The notes: generated by a model not told the origin, from the letters alone. A DNA stretch of 45,000 bases from Anaeromyces robustus (GCA_002104895.1 MCFG01000103.1:1-45000), one strand, 5' to 3'. Counted from the stretch's first letter, positions 1-15,271 are shown. Program-made: numbers and translations.

Positions 1-12
1 ATAATAATAATA

Positions 13-70
<58 letters not shown>
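1..70. repeat. (AAT)n microsatellite at window edge
   Basis: Nearly pure AAT repeat with one short interruption, ending in a T-rich stretch and TATAG at 82-86. It could be the end of an intron whose acceptor AG lies at 85-86, just before the first gene's visible ATG. Confidence 0.8.
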
Positions 71-92
71 TGCTATTGTTATATAGGTAATT

Positions 93-1724
<1,632 letters not shown>

Positions 1725-2030
1725 TTTTCGATAATTAATATTCATATAAAAAAATAATTTTTATTTATAATAATTATTTAAAAAATAATTATTTGTAAAT
1801 GAATGTATTAATATAACTATCTGAATAAATTTAATAATAAATTTATTTATATAATTTATATATAAATAAAAAATAAATATATAATAAATATTGTTTGTTA
1901 TTAACACTATATATATTATTTTTTTTTAATTGTATATTAATATAAACAATTTATTATAATATATTATGATTAATTATATTAATTAACTCATACCATATAT
2001 AATTTAATTTCATTTTTTTGTAGATTAACA

Positions 2031-2058
2031 ATTACGTCACGTGTTATCATTGTAACAC
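2031..2058. promoter_or_regulatory. Possible regulatory cluster: CRE-like TTACGTCA, E-box CACGTG, short inverted repeat
   Basis: Three motifs overlap in 28 bp of otherwise featureless AT DNA. TTACGTCA (2032-2039) resembles bZIP/ATF sites and the palindrome CACGTG (2038-2043) is an E-box. GTGTTA (2041-2046) and TAACAC (2053-2058) form an inverted repeat with a 6-nt centre. It lies about 300 bp after the first gene and 2.5 kb before the next, so its target is unclear. The function is inferred from motif shape only. Confidence 0.3.
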
Positions 2059-2150
2059 AAATTAATTATAAAATACAAATATTTAATAAGATTGATTTTG
2101 GATAAACTATTTTTATTAAATTTTTTATTTAATATTAATATTAATATTAA

Positions 2151-2192
<42 letters not shown>

Positions 2193-4558
2193 ATAAAAAA
2201 AAAAAAAACATATAACTATTTTTTTTTAAAAAAAACAAACATATAACTATTTAATATTATATAAATTTCACAGACTTATTAAATTGTAGATAATTAATAA
2301 ATAATAGTTAATAAATATATTAATAAATGTATTTATCAATTTAAATCAAGTTTAGATTCTTTTTTATTTATATTTTAAAGTCAGGAGTATATTTTTTCTT
2401 TTTAGTTTTATTAATAAATATTATTTTAAGTAATATTGTATTATATAATTTTATTTAAAAAACATTATAAATAAAATATATATTAATTATATATGTACAT
2501 ATTATATCTATTTTTATTATTACGATAGAAGCTTAAAAAATTATTATTAAAATTATATATATATTGAAATAAAAGGAATTAGTTAATTAATATGATAAAT
2601 AGAGAAGTACTTATGTACAAAATATGGATGATTAGATTCTAAATTTTATTGGTAGACTTTATAATTTGTTATTAAGAATCAGAAATTTTAAACCAAAACT
2701 TTATTTTTATAAATTTAATTCATCATGTATATAAAATAAATTAATTATATATATATATTCAAAAAAGTTTTACTTATTTTATTTATAAAAAAATTGAAGC
2801 AAAATATATAATGAACTAATAAAAAATAAATTTGTGTATTTATTTTTAAATTACTTTATATCATCATTGTAAATAATATATATTCATTTTTTTTGAAATA
2901 ATTATTTTAGTATAACTTAAATATAAAATTTAGGTTTTTCTTTCTCATTTTTATACCATTTTTTTATTTATTAATTATTTTTTTTTTTTTTTTTTTTTTT
3001 TTTATAGAAAAAGAGTAAATTTTCTGTTTCTTTGCTACTATATATTAATTATTATGAAAATATTAGATGAAGATTGAAAAAATATAAAATATTTTTTATA
3101 CTACATAAAAATTAATATATTTATATTAATGTTAATATACCTATTATAAAAGTGTAAATTTTTTACATATATTTGAATCAATTATAATATAAACAAAGTT
3201 TTAGTGAATAAATGTAATAATATATATAATTAATATTTATATATATATAAATATATATATAAATATATTTTTTTTTTCTTTCTTTACTTTGTTATCACAA
3301 CATTTTATAACATATACTTCCCCTTTTTATTCTTTCTTTCTTATTAATATTATCTAAATTTATTCTTGTATAATTTAAAGAAAAATTAAATATATCTTTA
3401 AATTAAGAATAAAAAAAGAATAATTTATATAATGTTATTTTATACATTTTAATATTTCTTTAAATCCAAATTTTGTTCATTAAAATAATTTGATGAATAA
3501 ATTTTTTTTATAAGAAATCTTAATAAAATTTTATATAAAGAACTAAATATAATAAAAATAAATAATTCTTTAATTATTAAATTATCTATTTATTTTTATT
3601 ATTCTGTTGTTTTTATATATATAAATAGTTTAAATATATTTACTCATGTATAATATTTTTTTTTCATAACTATGAATTAATAATTTTTATTTTATAAATA
3701 TAAGAAAAGGAAAAGTATAATTTATTTATAAAAGAATACCAAAAAAAAAAAAAAATAAATAAATAAAAAATAAATATTTACAAAAGGAATAAATATAAGT
3801 CAATAAAAGTAAATATAAACAAATAAACAAATTAAAAATAAAAAGTAAAAAAAAAACTAAAGCAAAAGCAAAATAAAAAAACAAAAAAAAAACAAAAAAA
3901 AAACAAAAAAAAACAAAAAAAAAACAAAAACAAAGAAAAAACAAAAAAAAAGTTAATAAATAGAATAAAAAATTAAATAAAACTAGTATATACAAATTGT
4001 AAATTATAAATAAAGATTACATATAGGTTTGAAAAAAGTAGAAATTAAAAATCAATAAATTAAAAAAAAAATATAAACATAAAAATAAACAAAATTAAAT
4101 ATAAAGCATATAACTAATAAACAAATCGAGGAAAAATCAAAATCAAATTATATATATACTTTAAACTTGTAATAATACTTATAATCAATTAAAAATAATA
4201 ATTATAAATTAAAAGTAAAAAAAGAAAAGAATAAACAATTAGATAATTAAGTATATTATTTTTTAATATAATATATTTATTTATGCTATTTATTTTTATA
4301 ATAATAAATAATTATATGTAAACAAATATATATTAAAATTTATTATTATAATAAATAAACAAATCTTTTCAAATTGTTATAACAAGGATATTTTAAGAGG
4401 TAATTTATATTATATATAAAGCTTTTTATATTTTTTAAAGATTCCTAAGTACTTATTAAATTTATTATAAATATTTAATTTATTGTTAAATTTGTATATA
4501 TTTAAATATATTTTTGTGTAATAACAAATTAATTATTTTTTTTTCATTTTTTTTTACT

Positions 4559-4599
4559 ATGAACAATAGATTATTATTATATTTATGATTGGATTATAA
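4559..4599 (+). promoter_or_regulatory. Two overlapping short upstream ORFs before the spectrin-like gene
   Basis: ATG at 4559 opens a 9-codon frame closing with TGA at 4586-4588. A second ATG at 4585 opens a 4-codon frame closing with TAA at 4597-4599. The spectrin-like start codon follows at 4608. If the transcript begins upstream of 4559 these would precede the main start and could lower its translation. The transcription start is unknown, so this is conditional. Confidence 0.3.
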
Positions 4600-4607
4600 A
4601 ATAATAA

Positions 4608-7600
4608 ATGTCTTGGTTATTAAAGCGAGTTGTTTCTCATAAAAAGAATGATAGACGCCGTTTTTCTAATGGAGAATCTAGTGAATTAAGAGTCAGAAAT
4701 CTTAAATCAGACCATTTACAAGCACAAAAGAAAACTTTTACTAGATGGTGTAATGCTCAATTATCAAAAGTAGAAGATGTTGAAGGAGAAGATAAAAATA
4801 AATATTTAATTGATGATTTACAAATTGATTTACAAGATGGGATTAGATTATTAAAATTATTAGAAGTTCTTTCTGGTGAAGAACTTCCTAAACCAGAAAA
4901 ATCTGGAAGAATAATTATAAGAATTCATAGAATTTTAAATGTGGGTAAAGCGTTAACATTTTTACAGTCAAAATTAAATGAGCCGCTGCCTAATATAGGT
5001 AGTGAAGATATTGTAGATGGAAATTTAAAATTAACTATGGGTTTAATATGGGTCATTATTTTGAGATTTAAAATTGGAGTCATTGCAGAAAAAGAACAGA
5101 ATGTACAGGATGATTCCCAATTAGAAATTGAAATATATCCTCATCAAGTAATATTCATTATTATATATACAATTCAATATTATTATTATTATAATAATAA
5201 TAATTTATTTAATAGAAATATTGTTAACTTTTTACTTTTTTTTTTATTTTTTATTTTTATTTATTTTTTTACTATTTTTTTAACATCTTATATTTAATAT
5301 TTATACATTTTAATCAACTTTTGTTCTGATTTGATGAATTAATAATTTATATTATTGATAGGCAAATATGTCATTAACAGAAGATAGCATAAATTCTTCA
5401 GTAAAGAAAGAAAGAAGAAAATCAGACAAAAAACAAACAGAAAAAGTTAATACTACGTCATGGGATGATGTAGAGGGCGAAAATGAACCACAAATTATTG
5501 ATATTTCTAAAAAGAGAAATAAAAAAAGAAGATCAACTTTCAGAAGGTCAATGTTTAGACGATCATCTTATGGTGATGAAGCTCCAGCTCCGATTCCAAA
5601 AAGACAGTCCATTAGAAAAGCCGTTCTTATTAAAAATACAGCAGCTAATGCTAAAACTTCATTATTAAATTGGTGTAAAAGTGTGTTAAAACCATATGTT
5701 GAATTAGGAATTATAGAAGAAATTAAAGATTTCTCGAAATCTTGGCAAAATGGTGTTGCATTTTTAGCTTTAGTTCATAAAATGCAACCTTCAATAATGC
5801 CAGAAATTGAAGAATTAATTCAAGCCAAAGAAAATAATCAATCATATTCTATTCCAGTATTATATACATCTGATGACCAAGAGGACTGGTACCAAAATTT
5901 ATATACAGCATTTCAAATTGCAGAAAAATGTTTTGGAATTGCTCAACTTATCGATGCAAATGATATTTGTAGAGTTAATGCACCAGATGAAAGAATTGTA
6001 ATGACTTATATTAGTGAATTTTATTTTGCTTTTGAACGCAATTATAATAATATTAGAAATAATGAAAAAAGAGATGATATATCTCCAACAAATATCGTTA
6101 CAAAGAATGATGAAAATGAAAATATTCAAAAGACAAATGATATAAAAACTGAGGCTGAAGTTGAAGATAAAAATGATGGAATTGAAGAGGATGTTAATAG
6201 AGTTGTTTATCATGATGAAAGAACAGAAGAAGATTTTAAAATGGATAAAGAATATCAAGTTCGTATTATGGAATTCAATGAAAAACCTGTAGATGCTTTA
6301 ATTAATGAATTAGATATTATTATTCACAATTATCTTGATAAAGCTAATAACTTTTCAGGATGGGTTAAAGAAACTCAACAAGTTCAATATCAATTACTCT
6401 GGTTCTTATATTCTCCACCACAAGAACAGGATCAACAAACGGTTATTACACCACAACCATCTATTGTATCAAAAATTTATGAACCATTATATAATTCAGA
6501 TGCATCTGTGGATATATTAGAATCTGTTATTAATGAATGCATGACCTCATTAAGAGCTGAATTAGAAAACATAAATTTCACAAATACAAAAGGTGGTATT
6601 ATGAAACGTGAGTTGGATAGAGAATTTTTATTAGTAACTGAAATTGCAAGAGCTATTGAAAAGAAACAAAACGATAACACTGAAGTTTCTAGTATAGCAA
6701 CAGTTTATGCTACACAATCTTCAATTCTTCAACATTTAGATCGTTTAATTACACATACATATGTTTCTGCTTCAAATGTTTTACAAAATTTTGTTCTTTG
6801 GGTTAAAGAATGGGAAGTAGTATTAGACTGTGTTGAAGAAGACTTATTAAATGAGGAAAAAAAGGATGATGGTAGACCAGAAAGTTTAAAATCCGAAGTC
6901 AATAAATGGATGCAAAATGTTAATGGATTAGTAGAAACTATTGGGTCTCTTTTAGTTAAACGTGAAAAATATTTGCAAAGAAGAAAAGCTGACTTGGAAT
7001 ATATTACAAAAAATAGCGAAAATAGGGCAATTGAAAAAATAAGAAAAAGATGGATGACTTTACATGGTATAGTAAGAAATGTATTAGGTGATGATTTTGT
7101 TCCTGATATTTCATCATTTATTATTCCAACAATGATCGAAATTCCAGAAGAAAATTATTTTATCGAATTAGAAATGGAACTATCATCACTCTCTAGAACC
7201 TTAAATACGGAATATCCATCTAAACTTGATAATCTTCATCAAAGAGTAGAAAGTTTGGTATCTTTTGTTACAGCTGAATTTACAAGACGTCCATTACTTT
7301 CAAGAAGAGCTTTTCCAGATTTACCATTGGGTGGTATTGCTCAATTAGCTAGAATTCCAACATTATCCTCAGTTCCACCGCCAAATCTTCAATTTAGTAA
7401 TTTCCCAGCATTTGTTTTAATTCATGCTGATAGATTAATTAAAAGTGGTCAAAATGATGTATTGAAACCATTAGAATTAAATGTTATTGATACAATAAAT
7501 AAACAAAAAGAAACCGTTAATACATTATTAGAAAATGTTCATACTCATAGAAAAGAATCTGATGAAGTCAGAGAAATATTGAAACAAGAAGAACAAAATG

Positions 7601-10600
7601 AACAAGAAAAAATCCAAGTTATTCAAAATATTTCTAATGAATATTGTAGAATGGTTAAACGTCTCGATGATTGGTTAAATGGAACTTCTAAAGATTTCAA
7701 AAGAATTAAAGAACAAATTCCAAGTGTTTTAAGTAGATTACAAGACCGTAATGGTAACTTTAGAGAAGCTGATCGTACATGGATTAAAGGTACTGAAGAT
7801 TGGTGCTCCTCTATTCTTGTTGATCTTGATTTATTAGCTTCAAATCAGAATAATAATGATAATGCTGTAGTTCCATCTAAACCTCATATTGAAAAATCAT
7901 GGAATAAATTAAATGAAATAATATTTTATAATAAATCAGATACCAAAAAAATTATAGAAAGAAAAGAAATTCAACAATTTTATAATATTACACCATTCCA
8001 TCAAAAAGTATTTAAAAAAATGGATGAATTGAAATCTTCACTTGATACTTTTGTTAATTCATTCTTATCTCCATCTAAACGTTCATTAGATGATCAAATA
8101 GACTTAAAATTCCAAGATTTAGTTGAACAATGGAAATCTCAAAGTAAAGATATGGAGTCGTTTATTGAAACAAATACAAATATTCGTTGTAGTACAGCAC
8201 CTGATGAGGAAAATGATAAAGTTGTATTTAAAGAATTAGACCAAGTTCTTAATTCTTGGAGTAGTAACAACGGATATGATAATAATTTAAGTACTGTTCT
8301 TACTAATGAAGAAGATTTACATCGTAACTTAACTAGTTTACAACAACGTTTAACTCAAATTTCTGGTGTTAATTCTGAATCATCTTTGTCTCCACTATCA
8401 TTAAAAATTGGTAAATTTAAAAAATATACATTTACTAAATATCATTCATTAAGTAATGAAATTATAAAAGGTTTACCAGCTGAAGGTAAAAAATATGGTG
8501 TTTCTCGTCAAATTGTTCGTTCAAAATTAGAAACTTTGAATAATCAATTAAATAAATTGATTGAATTAGATGCTGAGTATCTTAGTAGTCATTCTCAATC
8601 TGTTAATCATGAAAATAAAGAAACAATAGCTAAAAGTAAAGAATTAGAAATATTCATTAATATTGTCTCTTTAAATATTGATTGGATAAAGAAGCTTTTA
8701 AAAATCAGTGATGAATTAGACACTGAAAAGAATCTTATTAAAAATCTTGAACGTATTAAATCAACATCACAATCATCAATCAAATTATTAATGTCGGATG
8801 AAGAGGAAATTACGAATGAAGATTCTGAATATTTATCTTTAGCAAAACCTATGTTAAATGATTGTCAACAAAGATTAAAAGAAGCCATTTATGAAGATAT
8901 TAAATTATTAGATGATTATCAAATTCAAAGAAATGAGATTATTTCTAATATCAAAAACAATGAAAATCCATCATTTATTACTGAATTTCTTACTAATCAA
9001 TATATAGATATACATATGAACAATTTGAATCAATATGACGATAAAGTTCGTGTTAGTTATATGAATGCACAAAAGCTTGTTTCCAGCTCTACACATTGGT
9101 ATAATATTTATCGTCAAATGTTTGATTGGATTATTTATATTGATCGAACAAGAGCTGATACTGAAGAACGTATTCGTCGTTATTCTCAAGGCGGTTCAAG
9201 GGCCGTACCAAATGGTTTGGATGATAATGTTACCGAAGATTTAATTGTACAATGTGAAAAGGATCAAAAGCATTTAGAAGATAGAACAAAGGAATGGAAA
9301 GAAAATCCAAGATTTAAAAAGGTTAAAAAATTAAGTAATAAACTTTTAGAACTTATTAATGGTGTTTCAGAGGAGAATGATGTTATGTCTGAAGAAGATC
9401 ACCAAAAAATTGAATCCTATATTAAAAATAAAGTTGAAAGATTTAATGAAGTTTTTAACCAATTTTGTCAAACAATTCGTAAAAGAAAACATGATGTTAT
9501 TCGTTTACGTAAAGTGTTTACTGAAGTTTCTCAACCATGTAAACGTTTATTAAAAGAAATTGGTGAAATTGAAGAAGAATTAGTTGGTGTTAATACTATT
9601 ATTAAAAATAAAGAATATACTGAAGAAAGTGTTTCTCAAGTAATTAAATCATTAAATGATCGCACTGTTGAAGTTACTAATAAATGTAATGATTTAGATA
9701 GTGTTATTAAAAATATGTCTGAATCATATCCAGAAAGTCCAAGAGTTTCTTCATTAATACATCCAGAAAGCCCAAGAGTTTCGTCATATAAACATGTTAG
9801 TATGTTATTAAGACCAGTAATTGATTCTAGAGTTTTCGATTTAGTAAATGAAGTAAACCAAAAGGGTCTTATTCTTAAAAAGAAAATGGAAAAAACAGTT
9901 TCTGAAATTACAAAATTAGCTATTAATAACTGGGAAAATGATATTATTATTGAATTACAGAACTGGATTGAACGCACTCAAGCTGAAATTGAAAGGCCAA
10001 TGGATAATGAAGAAGAAATTTCGGTTCTTTTAGAATCATATTTTGAAAAGTATAAAAAATATCAAGAAGAAGCTAATGAAAAAAGAGATTTACTTACTCA
10101 AGCTGAAAATAAGACTGAAAACTTGGTCAAGACCTTACGTTCTTGGGCTATTTCTAATAATAGTTCCAATAATAAGACATTAAGTGTTAATAATAAGAGT
10201 AATCGTGTTTCTAATAGAATATCTATTCGTGATTCCTTTATTCGTTCTTCTAGTTCATCATTCCTAGGTGGTAAACGTGAATCATATAGTCTTCCAAAAA
10301 GAATATCAAATATTTCTGATTTACCTTCTCAGCCAGATTTATTACATATTCGTTTTACTGAACTTTCAAAGGCCTTCAATGGTTTATATAAACACATTGA
10401 ACAAGAAACAAAATTTTATAATTATTCACTTGAAGTTTATAAAGAAATTAAATCTACCACAAAGGAAATCAATGAATTCAAGCAATCTACAGATGATATA
10501 ATGCAAGGTTCTTTATCATCAAAGGAAAGAGAATTAAATACAGAAGAATTAGAAAAACAACTAAAGACATTAGAAGATAAAAAAATAAATAATGGATTAA

Positions 10601-13600
10601 TAGGCTTTATTGATCATCTTTCTTCTCTTCAATCTCCAACTCCAACGAAAAATGATATTAAGATTTTGAATATGTTAAAGAAATATCAATTAGAACTTTC
10701 TTCTTCATTTGAAAATATTCATAAACAACTTATGGGATTAAAACGTTCCAAGAAAATTGTTGAAGGCTATATTAAGCAAAGTCAAGAAGTTCGTCAATGG
10801 ATTCAAAATAAGATTGTTACACTTAATGAAGTTAATGAAAACATTGTTGAACAAACCAGTCGTTTTGAATCACTTAAAGATAAATATGATATTAATGATG
10901 GAGAAGAAGAAATAAAAATTGTTTTTAAGACTGAAGAATCTGTATTTGATAATGTTATGGAAAGATTAAATGAAACAGAAGCCGCTCTTAAACGCTATAC
11001 ATTATCATATCAACATTTAAAGAGTCATGCTGAAAAAATCATTAATGATTGTGAACAATCTCATTCCGCACTTTCTAAAGAAAGCTTTGAAATTATCAAA
11101 ACTCATCAACGTAGTATTGATTCAATCTGGAACAATTTGTGTACAGAATTAGAACGCTTGAAGAATATTTCCACTATTCGTATGGATATTATGTCTTGGA
11201 TTAAGAAATCGGAAGAGTTTGAACAACGTCTTTGGGCATTAGAAGAACAGTTTGAACAAGGTGAAGGTATGGTTCTTAATAATATTCCAGAAGATAGTGA
11301 AAATAATGAGTTAATTGATTTATTTGCAGAATTTGGACAAGTTGTTGATGAAACTGTAAGAAGTTGGGATTATGATATTAGTCGCTTAGAAGAAGAACAT
11401 GCTGATTTAGTTGAAGATATTCAAAGTATTGAACTTAATGCTTTGAAATTAGAATGTCCTGAAGAGATTAATGTTCTTAATCAACAGTGGTATTTGAATA
11501 ATATTAATGAATCACTTGCTTCATTACAAGACACTTTCGATTCAAGAAAAGATGAAATATTTAATCTTTCTGAAAGATTTGATAATTGGGAATTAGATTA
11601 TAATAATTTAGAAGAATGGATTAATGTTACTATTGCATCATTAAATGAAAGATTAAATGATACAAATTCTGGTTACGCTGTAATTACTGGTGATATTGAT
11701 TTTGATAAAATCAATTTAACAAACTGGAATAAAAGTCAACTTATTTTAGAAAGTCAAATTAATGATGATATCTTAAAACAATACGATAATGTTACTAATG
11801 ATTGTGCTACATTAATATCTTTGTGTAATGAACTTTTACCAGAGGAAACATCCGAATTATTCAATAAATATTCTAATGAAAAGAGAAGTCATCTCTATGA
11901 TATATGGAATAACCTATCTACATTAAAAGAAAATGAAAAGAAATCTTTAGAAATAGCTAAGCAATATCTTGACTGGCATCAAAATGCTTTTGCTATTGAA
12001 AAGAATATTACAGAAAAATTAGATCATATGAATTCTAGAGATAATTTAAATAGTAGTGAATATTCTGATTTAAGTGAAAATATTGATTATAGTGATAAAG
12101 TATTAAATGAAGCTACTTCAAAATTAAGAGCTGCAAAAAATGGAAAACCAAAATTCGTCTTTGAAAAGATTAATAATGATATTTACAAATCCAGACAAAA
12201 TCAAATTAATCAAAAAATTAGTGAAGCACGTAAATTAATTCAAGATACAAAAGATGCAGCAAGTAGAAAACATTCATTACAAGAAATTAACAAGAGCCTT
12301 GATTCATACGAAAAATGGTGTGATAATATTCTCTATGAATTACCAATGCTTACTGCCTCCCTTGAATTTATGGTTCATCCAAATTCAATTCAAATAGATA
12401 ATAATAAGTCTGTTATAGATGTTGATTCATTAATGAATGCATATTTAGAAGAATTAGATAACTATGAAAATAGTTTCCCTAATAATGATACTGTTGAGGG
12501 TATCTTTCAAAATCATATTAGAAAGTATAAAACGACCGAAACTGAACTCACAAATTCTCTCAGTCAATTAGATTCATTTAAGGAAAAGTATCAACGTTTC
12601 ATCCGATCTCATACTTATTCAATTCAAGCAAGGTATGATACATTAATTCAAAGATTTAAGCGTATTGAAAAAGCTTTAAGTACTGGATATTATAAGTCTG
12701 ATATTATTAAAAAAATATATGCTCATGATAAAGTAACAACTGAGATTAAGTATTGGATTCATAATAAAAAGGAAGATATTCTTGAAATGATATATAATCA
12801 ATCAATATCTTCTTCTAGTAAAATATTAGACATTGAAAATCAGTTGAATCTTTTTGAAAATTCTATTGATGAATATAACCGTATCACTGATAAATTATAT
12901 AGTTATTTAATTCAAATTGAGGAACCATCTATTGACATTCAAGTGTGTACTCGTCTTGTTTCAGGAAGAAAGAAAATTATTAATTCTGAATGGGAACTTC
13001 TTTTAGGATTTATGAATGCAATTATGAATAAAACAGGCTATATTGAAAAAGAAATTGAATTAAATAAAATGATTATTAGTATTTCAAGATTCATTGAGGA
13101 TATTAAATGTAGAATTTTGGAAGTTAATATTATTAATAGTAATGATACAAATCAAAGTAATTTAGAAGCAATATTTGGAAGATTGGAAGGTGAACTTGTT
13201 GCAGGTGTGTTACCAAATATTCAAATTTTAGAAAATAACATTAAAAAGTCGCTTTATGAAATGCCATCATATACTATATTTTATAAGGTTTGTCTAAGTT
13301 TAAAAGAACAGTTTGATAACTTAGTTGATGTTCTTAAAGTTCGTAAGAATAAATTAAGCTTACATAATAAAGTTATATCACATAACAATTTATTAAGTAA
13401 TATACAACAACAAATATCAGAATTATCTAGAACTGTAGATGAACAGTCTATACCTAGAGGAAGAAATGAAATAGAAACATATGTTGCCATTGTTGATAGT
13501 AAATTAATGTTCTTTAATACTAGTATATCAAAATTAGTAAATGATTCTAATGATATCATGAAAAATATCTTAATAGAAGATATATCTGATGAATGGAATT

Positions 13601-14121
13601 CATGTGAAAAACAACAAAATGTAGAAAAGAGGTGGGAAGATGTTAAACAAAATGTTAAAGATCGTAGAGAAAATATTGATAGTAAATTATCAACAAAAAA
13701 TAATAACCATACTGAAAGAGAAAGACCAGTAAGTCAAAGACTATCAGCATATCTTCCAAAATATCATTCTATTAGACCATCTTCTTCACTTTCTTCTAGA
13801 AGTGGAAAGACAAGTCCAAGAAGTATCTATTCTAGAAATAGTAGTCATAGAAGATCTCCTCATATATCCGCAAGTCAGCCTGTATCAGCCTCGGGATCTC
13901 CACCTTCTTCATCACCATCTGTAAGGTAAATATATTGAATAAAAAATATCAATACCATATAAAAATAAAAATAAATATATATATATATATATATAAAATA
14001 AAAAAATAAAAGATAATTTTTATTTAGAATATAATAATATTTAATTATTAATATTATATAAAAAAAATTTTTTTTCCTATATTTTATTAGGTCAAGAAGA
14101 CACTCGTCAGTAACTGAATAA
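4608..14121 (+). CDS. Giant spectrin/spectraplakin-like actin-binding protein (2 CH domains + spectrin rod)
   Basis: Exons 4608-5147, 5362-13925 and 14091-14121 give about 3044 aa. CH1 (residues ~41-155) carries the actinin/spectrin signatures KKTFTRWCNAQL, LLKLLEVLSGEELPKP and GNLKLTMGLIWVIILRF. CH2 (~275-412) carries LLNWCKSVLKPY, FSKSWQNGVAFLALVHK and NAPDERIVMTYI. Together they form an actin-binding domain. A rod of about 2500 residues follows, rich in spectrin-type three-helix repeats with helix-A Trp (for example NLEEWINVTIASLNERL, RQWIQNKIVTLNE, MSWIKKSEEFEQRLW). The tail (~2970-3044) is basic and Ser/Arg-rich, ending SRRHSSVTE. No EF-hand, PH or GAS2 domain was seen. CH1 resembles beta-spectrin, but the length and the basic tail recall spectraplakins. 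It probably cross-links cortical actin. Odd points are a linker of about 115 aa between the CH domains with repeated RRxS motifs, and the 8.5-kb exon. The start is the first ATG ahead of CH1. Confidence 0.9.
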
Positions 14122-14609
14122 ATACAATATTTATTAATATTTAATTATATCATCTTTTTTTTTTTTTAAATTAACCAAAATAATAAATAATAATCGCTAT
14201 TAATATAAAAATAAGAATTAATATATAAAAAATAAATAAATAGATAATATATATATATATATATATAAAAATAAAATAAAATAAAAAAAAATAATAATAA
14301 TAATAAAGAAAGAATAGAAATATTATAATATATATAAATATCATTTTAAATTATTTATAACAAATAATTTATTTTTATTATCATGTTTTTTCTTTTTCTT
14401 TCTTTTTTATTTTTTTTATTTTTTTATTTTTTTATTTTTTTTTTTAATTACAAAACAGATTTATTTGTTAATATATATATATATTTTATATATGATTAAT
14501 ATTATTTAAACTATTTAACAAAAATAAATGAATATTATAATATCATTAAATATATAAAAATAATAAAAAAAAATTAAAAAAAAAAAAAATTGAAAAAAAA
14601 ATAAAAAAA

Positions 14610-14648
<39 letters not shown>

Positions 14649-15231
14649 AAAATTATGCATTTTAAATAAATAAAATAAAATAATATATAAAAAACTAATA
14701 TTTTTAATTAAAAGTGTTTATAATCAATTATTTAATTAATTACATATTCTTTTTATTATTATTATTATTATTATAATATTATTATTTTTATTATTAGTAG
14801 TATTATTATTATATTTAAACTCAATAAAAATGACTTTACGAATTGTGTGCCATAAAAAAAAAAAAAAAAAAAAAAAATAAGTATTATTATTATTATTATT
14901 ATTAGTAGTAGTAGTAGTAGTAGTAGTAGTATTAAAAAAATTAAATATATATACATATTTTTTTTTCCTCTACACTATTATTGATAGTATTTTGTACTTT
15001 CCTTTTATTTATTTATTTATTAATATATTTAATTTGATTAATATCTGTAATAATAAATATATTTGTGGCTAAAAATATAAAAGTTACAGAAAAATAATAC
15101 ATTACATGTATGTAAAAAATATATAATACAAAAAATGTATAGTTAATGAAAGTAAAAGTTTATATATATTAAATTTCTTTTTACAGAATATTATTATTTA
15201 TAGTTGGTATAAAAAAAAAAAAAGTAAATTA

Positions 15232-15271
<40 letters not shown>

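Larger units (their letters stand above)
1725..4607. other. Gene-free AT-rich spacer
   Basis: I see no gene here. It holds a (TTA)n tract near 2150-2190, a T tract near 2979-3003, pyrimidine-rich stretches near 3270-3350 and an A-rich segment with periodic C (3736-3960). The A-rich segment gives a Phe-rich open frame on the minus strand that has no protein character. The only local G/C cluster is at 2031-2058, listed separately. The last few hundred bases should hold the promoter and leader of the spectrin-like gene. Confidence 0.7.

Noticed and set aside
3290-3306. TATCACAACATTT shared with 27547-27560, possible common promoter element
   Set aside because: A single 13-base match in AT-rich DNA. 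The first copy is 1.3 kb from any start codon, so chance is the better explanation.
3726-3995. Phe-rich minus-strand open frame, resembling a membrane protein
   Set aside because: It arises from an A-rich stretch with periodic C on the plus strand. There is no family likeness, no splice context and no balanced composition.
4608-14121. Dystrophin or plain beta-spectrin identity for the giant gene
   Set aside because: No WW, ZZ, EF-hand or PH region was found, and the CH linker and tail do not match either. The broader spectrin/spectraplakin-like call is safer.
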